Part shown: positions 22,101-34,100 of the stretch, in pieces | Layout of the letters: every line of letters begins with the position of its first letter | Numbering within the stretch: position 1 is the first letter of the stretch | Assembly: GCA_013396655.1 (NCBI GenBank) | Contig: WBMV01001109.1 | Span: 112,937 to 176,936 of the forward strand | From: Campylorhamphus procurvoides | Taxonomy: Eukaryota > Chordata > Aves > Passeriformes > Dendrocolaptidae | Length of the DNA stretch: 64,000 nucleotides | Reading direction: 5' to 3' | Position numbers and translations under genes: made by a program | Notes under the pieces: model-generated | What the model was told of the DNA's origin: nothing | Database searches by the model: none | What the model saw: the letters and a program-made list of their open reading frames with translations, nothing else

Positions 22101-25100
22101 TTCAAAAGAAAATCAAAACCAACTTGGTCACATTTTACTTTTCTAATTAATGATCATAGGGAAACTTTGTCAGAGACTGGAGCCTCCCCAGCCCCTGAAT
22201 GAGGCTGGTTCTCACCCCCGTGCCACTCTGCACATAGAATGTCTGTAGTTCTGACCCCTCAGCAACTGCTGCAGTGGCAGAGTTGACCAGCTTAGCTCCA
22301 TCTTTCTGGGACTTTAATTCCAAGGATGGAATTTTTCCTGTTTCCTGTAGATAACAAAATACAGATCCCCCTCTCTGGACAGCAGGATCCACTCATGGGT
22401 TGGGGAATTTTCTGTGAAAGTCAGAAAGGAAGAGCCCGGATTTTTCTGTGTTGGTGAGTTGTGTGGCACGTGGGAAGAGCAGGGAATGAGCTGGGAAAAC
22501 GTCCCTTTGGCCACCTGGTGCCCAGAGTGTCGCCAAGCTTTCCCCATGACAGCAGGGAGAGATTGAGACTGGCTGAAAAGAAGCTGCAGGCAGCAAAGTA
22601 CAATTTTAGCTGCATCCTTGGGGTGGTTTCATGAGACTCAAGGGGTCAAGAGGGAAGTTCCAAGCGTGGTCACTTCCCTGAAATGATAATGAGAAAATAC
22701 ACTGAAAACTGGTGGAAAGGTTTAGCTGGGCAATGGTTTTGCTTTGGTCAGAGCTTTGACATGTAAGCTCCTTAAACATGCACAGGAAGGTCACATTTCC
22801 TGCCTCTGAAATAGCCCCTCTGTCCTTCTGGGGAGAACCCGGTGTAAAGGGAACAGGCAGGGGGCTGTGGAAACCCTTCGGGGCTCTGTGATGCTCACCG
22901 GGCTTTGTTTTCAAAGCCCGAGAGGTCAGATGGGGAAAAAGCGGCGAGAGGCGTTTGCAGGCCAGTCTGGTCACGTTAATTCCTTCTCCCCTTAATGACC
23001 ACCCTCTAAATGAGCCCTGCCCGGAGTGTTCGCAGGGCTTTGAACACCCGCCCGGCCCCGGCAGCGGAGGCGGCAGCGAGAGCGGGACCGGAGCGGCGCT
23101 GGGTTTGGGAGGATGGAGGTGGAACACGTGGCTCAGCATCACCTTGACCTCGGCCGCTGGTGATGCCTCCCGGGGATGCTGCGGGACTCCGTGCGGGAGC
23201 GGCTCCGGCGGGCGGGGGCTCCGGCGGGGCGGGGGGACCGNTCCGTGCGGGACGGGCCGGCGCGGGCGGGCAGGTGAGTGCGGGACCGGGGCTGCGGGGA
23301 CAGCGGGCAGGTGAGTGCGGGGCTGCGGGGACAGCGGGGAGGGCGCCTTTGCTGCTCGGGCAGCGCGGCCGGGGCAGGGTGGTCTCCGTGCGGATCGGCG
23401 CCGTGCGATGCAAAGGGCAGGGCATGGGCAGGGGACGTGGCTAAGGCGCTCAGGCTCTGCTTTCCTTCCAAAGCCGAGCGATTTTGGTGGCGTTCTGGGC
23501 TGTGCCGGCTGCCCACGATGTCCGAGTGTGGGTGATCCCAATCCCAAAGCCAAAGACTGACTGTCCTGGGCCCGTTGGTAAAACAGATCAGTCACCCAAG
23601 GGGCCGTCAGGTGAAAAGAAAGGGCATTACTTTGTATTTGATCATGTCTTGATGCTTGTGTCAGTCATCTTGTCAAGGCTATGAAAACGCTCAAGGAATT
23701 TTTGTTCATTTGGAACTCCAGTGCTAACCGTGGCTTGATGTGGCTTGTAAAGATGCCTGCTATAATGGGGGAGTGGGTAATGATCTTGAAAGCCATTTCT
23801 TTTGGGCTGTGTGAGAGAGGAAACACTCTGGCCCTGGGCTTTGGTGGTTGCGATGCTCAGTCAAGAAATCAATCTCATACCTGCCCCAAGACACATTCTG
23901 AAGCCTCGTTCCTCCTACTGATAAAGTGATCCCTTCAGAAATGGCCCAAAGCATGCTGGCTGGGCAGGGGTTATTCCTCAGGGATGAGGAGATCGGCTTA
24001 GTTTGCTGCAGGCAAGAGGGAAGTGGAGTTTTCCACAGAGCTCCTGCTGCTGGACCCCACTGGATATGGGCGAGTTGTAGCCAGGGGCTGTTGGTGCCCC
24101 AGGACAGGGGACAGAGGGGGCAAGGGGTTATTTTGGGATGACCCACATGAGAACAGGGAGCACACAGGTTCCCTCTGGGGATCCTCGAGGATCCATGGTT
24201 GCTCCGAGAAGATAGCTGTGCTGATAAGATTTTCAAGGGATTGCTCAGCATCCTGCCTTTTTTCACTTGTGTTGGAAACGCTGTGTGTGCTTCCGAGGCT
24301 GGAGCAGAATGGAAAACCACATTCTTAGAGTTGCAAACCACGGCCACTGTCTCTGGGACCACAGACTGCTCGGCTTGCCGTGTGTCCCTGGAGCAGCCAC
24401 AAGCCCCTCATTCCCCCCTGTAGCAGCCCCACAACCGAGCCCCTTGTGCCCCCAAGTGCAGGTACGATGTCATCACCTCCACCTGCTGCAGCAAAGTCCA
24501 CATGTGGGCTGGGGACCTCGGTGGGGCTGTCTGGAGGGAGGGTCAATTCTCCCGCACCCACCACGATGAGGCAGGAGGAGGGTCCGGCACGGGTGGGTAA
24601 GGCAGGAACAGTTGGGTGATGGAGCTGGTTGCTCCCTGCTCGCCAGCGTTTTGCCTTGCAGCAGCTGGGGGCTTTCTGCCCTGCTCCAGCAGTGGCCACA
24701 TAATCCAGATTCCTCGGGTAAATTCCTGCTGTTTCTCAGAGATCTGTGGCTGCTGTTTTAATTGCCCGGAGCTCCGGGCCAGACACAGGACCCTTGTTGC
24801 ACAAACTTGGCTCCCATGAATGATGCTGTTGTGTGTGTCTCTGAGCTTCTCTCTTCCTCCCTCTCGCCCTCCTCCCTTGGAAGCTGGGAAATTCGGTGCT
24901 GGTGAGGTCTTGCCTGCTGTCCCTTGTACAGCTGGTGACACGGCTCCAGCTGCCATTTCGGGTGCACCAGTCAACCTCTTTTCCCTGATTTTCCTCTTCT
25001 AAACAAGGGTGTTGGAGCCATCCTCCTCCTCTCAGCTGGAGCTGGCTTTCTCACTTCCCACTGGTGTGAGGCTCAGTGCTGAGCCTGGCACTGGAGCATC

Positions 25101-28100
25101 TTTGTGGCCCTGGAAGCTCCAGGCAGATGGGGCAGGGGTGGTTTCTGGGCTCTCTGTGATGCAGATTCACCATTTGCAGGGATGTCAGGGATGCCCTGTG
25201 GGCCTGGGACTTCTTGTGGGGTTTGCTGGTGCCCAGAGTTTGGAAGGGCTGTGGTGCTTTTGTGGCTGGGAATTTGGAAAAGCCAACAAGTGTTCTGTAT
25301 TTCGGAAGGCAGACAGAGAAATAAATGGGGCGCTTCCAGGGGGAGTGAGGACGGCCAGTGCATGCTGGGCCAGCTCTGTCAGGGGCTGACACCCAGGGGA
25401 AGCTGCTTTGTGTGGAAATGCTGGGTGTTTCTCCTGTTCTCCATCCACAGGAGTGGAAAAATAGGAGCCATGGATAATGAATTAGCAGAGCAGAGGTCCC
25501 TGACCAGATGTGTGTGACATACGTACCTCAGACCCCACTGCTGGTGGGTGCCTTTCTGGGCTCTGTTTGTATTTATAGACCTGAAAGAAAACTTGAACGT
25601 TTTTTTCACGGTTTATTTTGGTTGTTGGGAAAGAGCAGCAGTGAGTGGCCATGGCAGGATGTGTCCGCCGGGGGTGCGTGGGTTCTGCCGGAGGTGCTCA
25701 GCTGGAGCGAAGGCGCTTTTGCCATGGGTTCAGAGTGGGGTTTTGTCCCTTTTTTACGCCGTTTCCTTGGTCTGGCTTTTCCAGGGGGGTTTCGCTTGTC
25801 GAGGGTGTTGCGGGACGGGTCCACCAGAGGACGCCCTGCCCGGCTGGGATGGGGAGTGGGGGGACCCAAAAGGACTGGGGGGGCGGTGTATGGGGGACCC
25901 AAAAGGACCGGGAAGGGTGGTGTGTGGGGGACCCAAAAGGATCAGAGGGGTGGTGTGTCGGGGGTCCCAAAAGGACTGGGGAGGGGTCTCGCGTAGGGGA
26001 CCCCGGTGCGTGTTTGTGCTTGCGGGGGCTGTGTGGGACCGGCTGCTTTGCTCTGCCCTCGCCACCACCTGTTTCTAGCTCAGCATCTCTGAGAGACTTC
26101 CAGCTCTCCCCCCGCACCCTCCCTGTTCCTGCTTCACACGAGGAGAGAGTGGAAAAATGCTTGAAATCCTCTGAGCCCAGCATTTTTCTGCTGGCTGTCA
26201 CCGCTCTGGGATCACCCGGGTGAAACATCCATCCTGGCCGTCCCCTGGGTGCTGGCCTGGGGCCGGTCAGTCCCCCGAGGCTCCGCACACATCACGTTTC
26301 CAGAGGCTTTGCTCACCCTCTCTCCCTTTCTGCCCTCCCCGGGATTTGGGGACCTCCGCTCTGTGGGGTTGGTACTTGTGGGGTCAAGGCTTGGCTGGGT
26401 CCTGACACCCCAAAGCCCCCTGACCCCATATCTGCCCGCGGGCGCTCACAGCCCATTGCTCCTTGCCTGAGTGACTTCCCACCGATCCCCCCAGACCAAC
26501 AGCTGCTCCCTTCACTGGGCTGACCCTGGCGGGGCACCGGCTGCCTGCTGTCACCCTGCTGTCACCCTGCTGTCACCCCCCTGCCCTCCCCCTGCCCACC
26601 CCCGGGCTCCGCCTGGCCAGGGGCTCCTGCACACAAAGCTGCAGGAGGGCTTTGCAGCCAACAAGGGCTGCATTGAGCAGCCTGTGCTGGAGCCCCTTCC
26701 CTCCGTGGTGAGCGGCTGTGGCGGGGGCAGAGACAGGCAGGAGCTTGGTGAGAGGAGGGTCAGGAGCTGGGGGAGAAAGGAAGGAAGGAAGATGTGCATC
26801 AAAAGCCACTCAGACTATGAAAACAATGGGGAAAAAAATCCCGGGTTTTAACTTGATCCTCCCACTCTGGGGGCTTGGGCAACCCTCCAAGTAATGATTT
26901 CACGGGAAAAGCTGTTTTGTGGCATCCCTGCAATATGTCTGGTCTCTCTCCTACTTTTATGGTCATCCCACTCCAAATTGCCACCTGCCTGTCGTTGTCT
27001 TGTGTCTGTGCCCAGTGTTCATCTCAGGTCTCCTGCCCAGGGTCCTGTTGCCTCTGTCTCATGCTCTGCCTCCACACTTGGGCTGGTGCTTCCTGACCTC
27101 CAACCCTTTTGTCTTCCATTTCTCACAACAAAATTCCTCCTTCAAATCCACTTTAAACACTGTTTTTCTCTCTTAGCCCCCTATTCCAAACCCTGCCCCC
27201 ACTTTTCTCCCTCACCCTGTTGCAAATTGCCTATGGCTGGTCCCCTCTGATGTGGCAGGACTGGGGTCCAGAGCAGGTTTGTGAGGTGTGTGTGCCATGA
27301 AGAGGGTCCTCCTCATGCTGTGTTGTCGGAGCAGTAACTATGGAGCAGGAAACTCCCCTGCAGAGTGAGGGGGATTTCTGAGGACATGAGAGCAGGACCA
27401 GTGCTCTGCTCTGTGTCGCTGCCACTCTCACCCCGGCTGTCCCATCTGCTGGGTCTGACGGGCAAAAGAGCTGGGGACAGCTGGGCTGCTGTCCAGAAAC
27501 TGTCCTGGGGCTCCTCTTTGTGGGGGCAGCAGCCTGAGGGACCCTGGTGTGGGCGCAGGGTGGCAGGGAGGTGGCAGCTGTGGCAGCCGGGCCCTGCAGT
27601 TGCTGCTGCCAGTCCGGGAGCAGAGGGAGGGGGACCTGGGGCAGCGTGGGACAGGGACGGGTCTGGGGTCGGGCTGGACTTCACATGTGTCACAGGAACA
27701 CGGACTGGTTTGGGTGGGAAGGGACCTTAAAGCTCGTCTTGTTCCACCCCGTGACACAGACAGGGACACGTTCCATTAGAACAGGTCACTCCGAGCCCGG
27801 TCCAGCCTTGGACACTTCCAGGGATGGGGCAGCCACAGTTTCTCTGGGCAACCTGTGCCAGGGCCTGCCCACCCGCACAAGGGAAGGATTGCCTTCCAAT
27901 CTCCCATCTAACCCTGCCCTCTGGCAGTGAGAAGCTGTTCCGCTTGTCCAAAGTTCTTCTCCAGCTCTCCTGGAGCCCCTTTATTCACTGGAAGGAGCTC
28001 TCAGGTCTCCCGGAACCTTCTCCAGGTGAACATTCCCAGCTCTCCCAGCCTGTCTCCATGGCAGAGGAGTTCCAGCCCTCGGAGCATCTCCGTGTCCCTG

Positions 28101-31100
28101 CTCTGTCCCGAGGCTGCGGGAGGATCCCGGGGCGGGCGATCCCGGGCATTGGGAGGCGGATCCCGGCAATGGAGGGGGCGGATCCCGGGAGCGGGGATGC
28201 CGCACCTGCCGCGGCCGCGCTCACACCGACAACAGCCGGAGCGCCGGCTGGCACTGCCCGGGCACCGGGGGAATCCTCCGCTGCACCCTCCGTGCTCCTC
28301 CATCCTCCTCCGGCACTCATCCTCCTCCAGCACTCATCCTCCTCCACCACCCATCCTCCTCATTCCGCCCCCGCGACCGCAGCTTGACGAGGCACAGCCT
28401 GAAGGTAAATCAGGAACCTGCGGTTGTGTGCGGGGTTGTGAGGGGAGAGGAGGGGGCTGATTTCGGTAGAGAGCACCCAGCAGTCTGATAAATCTCCAGG
28501 CGTTGCTTCTGGGCGCGGGTTGTGCTGTGCCTGGAAGGTTGCACACTTATGACAGAGAGTCCTTTCCTGAAATCACTTACAGCTCTGTGTGCAACGGAGT
28601 AAGCAGACAGGAGGTGACGGAGAGATACGGTGACTTCAAGTTGTGCCAGGGGAGGCTTGGTTTGATATTAGGAACAATTTCTTCCTGGAAAGGACTGTCC
28701 AACCCTGGCACAGGCTGCCCAGGGCAGTGGTGGAGTCACTGTCCCTGGAGGGATTTAACAGCCGTGTGGATGTGGCACTGTGGGACATGGTCAGTGGTGG
28801 CCTTGGCAGTGCTGGAGGAGCAGGTGGGCTCGGTGGGCTCAGGGGGCTTTTCCCTCTGGAGAATGCTGCTCAGCCCCACTGCCTCCAGCAGCACCAGAGT
28901 GCTGCCAAGTGGGCTGTGTGTGGTCTGTGTCCGTGTGTGAATGAGCATGGTGCCTGTGCGTGGTGACTGTGGCTGCAGCTGGGGATGATGAGAAGCTTGG
29001 AGCTGGTACTTGTCTCCTGACATCCTCGAGCTGTAACTGGATCCCTCTCTGTCATTCCCAGGCTGAGTCATGGCAGGGTGTGGGATGAGGATCCGCTGCT
29101 GCCGTGGGAAGTGGGCAGGTTTGGCTCCCGGCTCTGCCACACTGACCGTGTGCTGCCAGCAGAGCTAGCGAGGGATGTGAGGGGTTTGGGCTGCCTGGGT
29201 TTTGTCAGGGCTCCTCCTCACCCTCCTCTACTTCAGATTAGTGGCGATTAACCCAGTGGCTGGGAAAGCACAGATTTGCCATCTGATCCAGAGGGTGAGT
29301 TCTTGGAAAAACCATGCTGACGTCAGGAGACTCCAGATCAGGCCCTCGTGCTGTGGTGGGGAAGACTGGGCTCTGTGTCCTGGCTTTCAGTGCCACAGGC
29401 ACGTGTTCCCAGTGGACTGACTTCTTTGGAGCCCTTTGTCCCATTGCTGGGGACAGATGGGTTTGCTGTGCATACATTGTGACCTAGTGCTGCTCTGGAG
29501 GAGAGTGCTGCCAAGGTGAGAGGCTGCCTCCCCAGGGGCTCTGGGAATGTGGGGAGCTCAAACACCGGCTCTTTGTGTGTTTAAATTTGTGGTTTGTGTT
29601 CTGGAACAGCTCTGTGTGCTGAGGGCAGCAGAGCCTCTTCTGCTAAAGGCCTTTGTACAGTCCTGGGGTGTTGGAGCACATATTGTGAGTTATTGGCAGA
29701 AATCCACATTCTTTTCCATGTGCATACGTGAACTCTTATCAATGGCAGTGCCTTTTTCTGTTTGCATTCTAACTGAAGCCCAGCTGGGGAGGTGGCTGTG
29801 CAGCCTCCCCTTGCCACTCTCTGCACATGTGTGCAGGAGCAGGGGCCATGGATCTGCTCAGACCCTGTCAACCTCCCTCCATTCTTGCAGGTGAAAATTC
29901 AGTTCCCACCCTTATCCCAAAATCTTGTCAGTATTTTCTGCATGTGGCAAAACACCAAGCCCCAGTGCAGGTATCAAAGCTGCTTCTGAGGAGCAGCTCA
30001 CCTTCGCACTGTGTTGCTGCACTTCCTCCAAGAAATCCTTTCCTGGTAAAAGACTGGCTGCATAAATCCACTTGTGCTCCTGTTGAGCATTCCTTGTCTG
30101 CATTGCCTCCAGTGCCCAAACCCCAGTGTGTGTGCAGGACAGGCTGCCAGCAGTTGAGTTTCGTAAGAGAACAAAGTGTGGTTGTGCCCAAGGGCACGTC
30201 AGTACTTCCCCTTGGTTTTGTACTAATTTCAAAAAGATTTGAAGGTTTTCAAAGTCAATTGAAGTGGAGTGCGGGAACGAAAGGTTGCCCTTTCCCCGAG
30301 GGCATGCTGAGGTTGCTGTGTGACTTTGGGCCAAAGGAACAGGCTGGGAAGTTGGCACCAAGGGGTGTGGGGAGTGCTGGGTGCTCCTGGCCCTCTGTGC
30401 CACAGCTGGGGGCAGCCAGGGGGAGCAGCTGGGAGCCAGGCAATTCCCTGAGTTTGCTCTCCTGGGGAATGGGGTAAGTCATCCCCAGCAGAGTGGAGAA
30501 CTGAGTCTCCTTCCTTCAGCTGATCAGTCCATGAAGAATCCAAGACAATTTCCCTGTCACAGCGGTTTGAGACTTGCCTTTGACCTTGGTGTGGCTTTGG
30601 AAAGGCTTTTGTATTTGGTGTCTGTGTGAGTTTAATCCCCAAATTTGGGCAGCATGCTGGCAGTGGGACTGCAGGTCAGGGAATGCCTCTGGCAGGGTCA
30701 CAATGACCCTGGCTGCATGAGGAGCTGGGGGTCCCATGGTCCAGTGGAACCCCTGCCCTGTGCCAGGGCTCATCTGCCTGGCCCAGCAGCGCATCACCCA
30801 ACACAGGGGTCTCCTTACCTTGCCCACCCTCAAAGCAGAGATGTTGCTCCATCCCACTGTGCTCTGTATTTGGTGACACAGATTGCCAGAGCCCAGGGAC
30901 GAAAGCCAAGCTCATTTTGTGCATGTAAAAGGTTTTAGAAGCAGTGTAGGGGCTTTAAAAGCTGAGATACCATTTTTCCTGCTAAGCCTCCCGTCCCACA
31001 CTGTGCCCATGCTGGTCCTGCCTTCAATGTGAGAGCAGCCCCCTAAACCATGGGTGCAGCTGGCACCCAGGTGAGCTGAGCATGGGAATGCCTGCCTGGA

Positions 31101-34100
31101 AGTTGGGTTTTCTTGTTTCTCAACTTCATTTCATGCACATGCTCTTTCAGCCCCACTGGGATGTGTGTTGGAGGTGTTCAGTGGGATTTAGTGCTGGAGG
31201 AAAGCTGGGCAGCAAAGCTGCTGGAGCCTCCAGGGGCAGGTGGTCAGGGCTGAGGAGCGTCCCTGAACCTTTGTGCCATGCTCCGAGCTCCAGAGGGGAC
31301 CGGCAGCGGCTGCACATTCCAGTGAGGCCGGGGGTCTCCCTCCCGGTTAATGATTGAGCTGCAATGGCCCTTTGATTCCTGCTCTTTGGAGAGGCACCTC
31401 AGAACAGTGTGAACCTTTCCAGGCTGCAGGGCTGGGCGTGGGGTTTTAAAGAGACAGAGTCTGTTCCTACATTTCCAGCCACAGGTTATTTTTCTCGTGC
31501 TGGAGATGATGGCTTGTGGGGGTTTTGTCTGTTTGCTTTCTGATTACTTGGGCACGTTACCTGCATGTTCTGCACAAGGGATTGTTGTTGGCATTCACCT
31601 GCCTTGGCCTTGCTCTGCCCTGCTCCGTGCCTGTCCCTTTGTGCCTGGTGCTCCCCTGGGCTGCTGACCCTGAGCCCGTGGGATGTGGCTCCTGCCAGGT
31701 CCCCATGTGTCCCCAGTCCCTGAGTGCTGTGACACCCATGGGTGGCTGTCTACCCAGTGCACCTCCTGATTAATCATTGACTGGGCACGCTGACCCTGCA
31801 GGCGCAGTGGAGCTGTTTGCCTTTATCAGCACAGGGCACTTGTCACTCGCTGCCTTTCCAGGCAGAGCAAACGTTAACAGCTGGTGCTGGGAACAGCTTT
31901 AACAGCTCAGGGGACCTTCCCTGGGGCTCAGTCGGGTACCATCCCATTGCACCAGAGGCACATGGGGTCCTAAGATCATTCGGGTTGTAAGGGACCTTAA
32001 AGGTCATACAGTTCCATCCCCCTACCATGTCCAGCTTCCATTCCTTTGCTGTCCCATCGCTGAGCTCAGCCATCCTTTCTGTGTCCATCTCACAGGTCCC
32101 ACTGAGCCATCCTGGTCTGTCAGGAATTAGACAAGGGCTGGTTCCCTCTGCTGCTCGTGCTGAAACTGGAACTGGCTGTGGGCAGTGGCAGGCAGAGTGT
32201 CACGAGGCTGTGGGACAGTGCCCACGGCAGTGACACACAGAGCACTTGACCTCATTTCATCAGTGTCATTGGGCAAGAGCAGGACATCTGGGCAGCCAGA
32301 GCCGGTGTTCCAGCTCTGTTTTCCCAGGCAGAGGATCGCTCCAGGGCCCCTGGACACCTCTTTGAGCAAAGCCCAAGGTGGCTGTTCCCTGGCATGAGCT
32401 GCCCAGGCATGGGCATGCACGGGGGGCACCACAGCGCTGGCTGTGTGATTTCTCCTGGGATGAAGGCCTGGGAGGTGTGGGGCTGCTGTCTTGGGAGGAG
32501 CAAGGATGTAGAAAGCAGTGGTTCTTCCACAGCTAAAAAGAATGGGCTTCTGAAAAACAAAACCAAATGTTTGGAGGAGTTAACTGCTGACCCTGAGGCA
32601 CAGGGTGGCACTGGGAGCGCTGGGCAGTGCCACTGGTTTGTCCAGCAGACACTGTTGAGGACTTCAGCTGCTGAAGATGGGGATGTCCATCCTTGGAGCT
32701 GCCAGCATCTGTTGGCCCTGTGCTGGTCTCCTCTCCCTTAGCACCTTTCCTCTGGCCATCTCCAGAGGCTGCAGGTACCAAAATGCCTCCTTGATCTCTG
32801 GCTTTCCCTGCACAGCTTCTCTCTGCAGAGCCAGAGGAGCAGTCCTGCTCTCTGGACCCTCTTTGGCCATGGCAGAAGCATCCCTCTGCTCTGGAGCTGT
32901 CTCAGGCACTTGTTTCCCCTCGCTGGGATAACTGCAGTTCAGGCAGGCTCTGCCCTACTGGGACCAGGGCTGGTTGTGCTGGGAACCTCTGTACATGAGG
33001 TGAGAAATCAGGGACAGGGCTGAAATTGCCTCTCTTCTCGAGGCAGGCTTGATCTCCTGCTGAACCCTGAGCCCTGGCTGCTGCTCCGGATGGACACTGG
33101 CTTCCCAGCCAAGTGGCAGCTGACCTCCTGCTTCCCTTTCCCACGCACCTCCAATGTCCCTGCCTGTGCCCTGCTGCTCCGACAAACCCCAAACCACAGC
33201 GGGCACTGGAGGTGTTTGGCAGCAGTTGAATTGGATCAAACCACATTGGGCCCTGACTGCCCATGTTTTAAGGGGGCTTTTAGAGAGGCCTTTGGGGCCA
33301 GTGAAATGGGAAGTGCTTTGGTTGTGTCCTTGGCTTTGCTCCTACCTTGGCTTCAGGAGAGGCTCTGCCTCAGCATCCTCCTGTGTACAGAGAGAATGGA
33401 ACCACCTTCTCTGTAGCCGTGACCTGCGAGTGCATGGGGATGCTGCTGGATCCTGGCAGTGAGTTTATTTATTGTCCTGCCTCATGGAGATTCCTCTCCA
33501 GCAGCCCTGGAAATGTGTGTGCCCTCGTGGTGCCTGTGGAGGGACTGGGGAGGGTGAGCTCTCCCCTCTCCCCACCGGGCTGTTGGCTTTAGGCTGTCCT
33601 TGACCGACTGTTCTGAAGCAGCTGCCTCTCCATGTGCTGGATTTCCTGGACTTATCTTTTTCTTTCTTGTGCCTTGTGTTGGGACATGAGTGTGAGGGCA
33701 ACGTTTGTCCTTTCTAAGCCTCCATATGCTGCCCCACTGGGCTGGAGCAGCTGCAGTGCTGGGCCAGCACAAGGCAGGAGCTGTAGGGAGCTGTGGGGGG
33801 CTGTAGGACGCTGCATCACTGGGGTTCCCCATCCCCACCCTCTTCAGGAAGCTGGGGAGTTGTGTTTCCAGTTGCTGGAGATCCCAGCACACCTCCTGAG
33901 GGACCCTCAGAGGGGAGGGGACACTGATGACACTGATGCACCCCATGCAGGGCCCTGGAAGAAGGGGTTGGGATGGGAAGGGGTGGCACCTGTGCAGCCC
34001 CTCAGCCCCCTGGCTGTGATGCAGGACCTCCAACAATGCCAGCAGCTGTGTGAGTTCCTGCTCTGTTATGGCTCTGGGAATCTAGCCAGTGGTTTTGTGG

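Noticed and set aside
22606..23595. 329-codon minus-strand frame across the 23-kb CpG island
   Set aside because: Openness is explained by extreme GC content, and the frame runs through an unresolved base; Pro/Arg-rich without domains.
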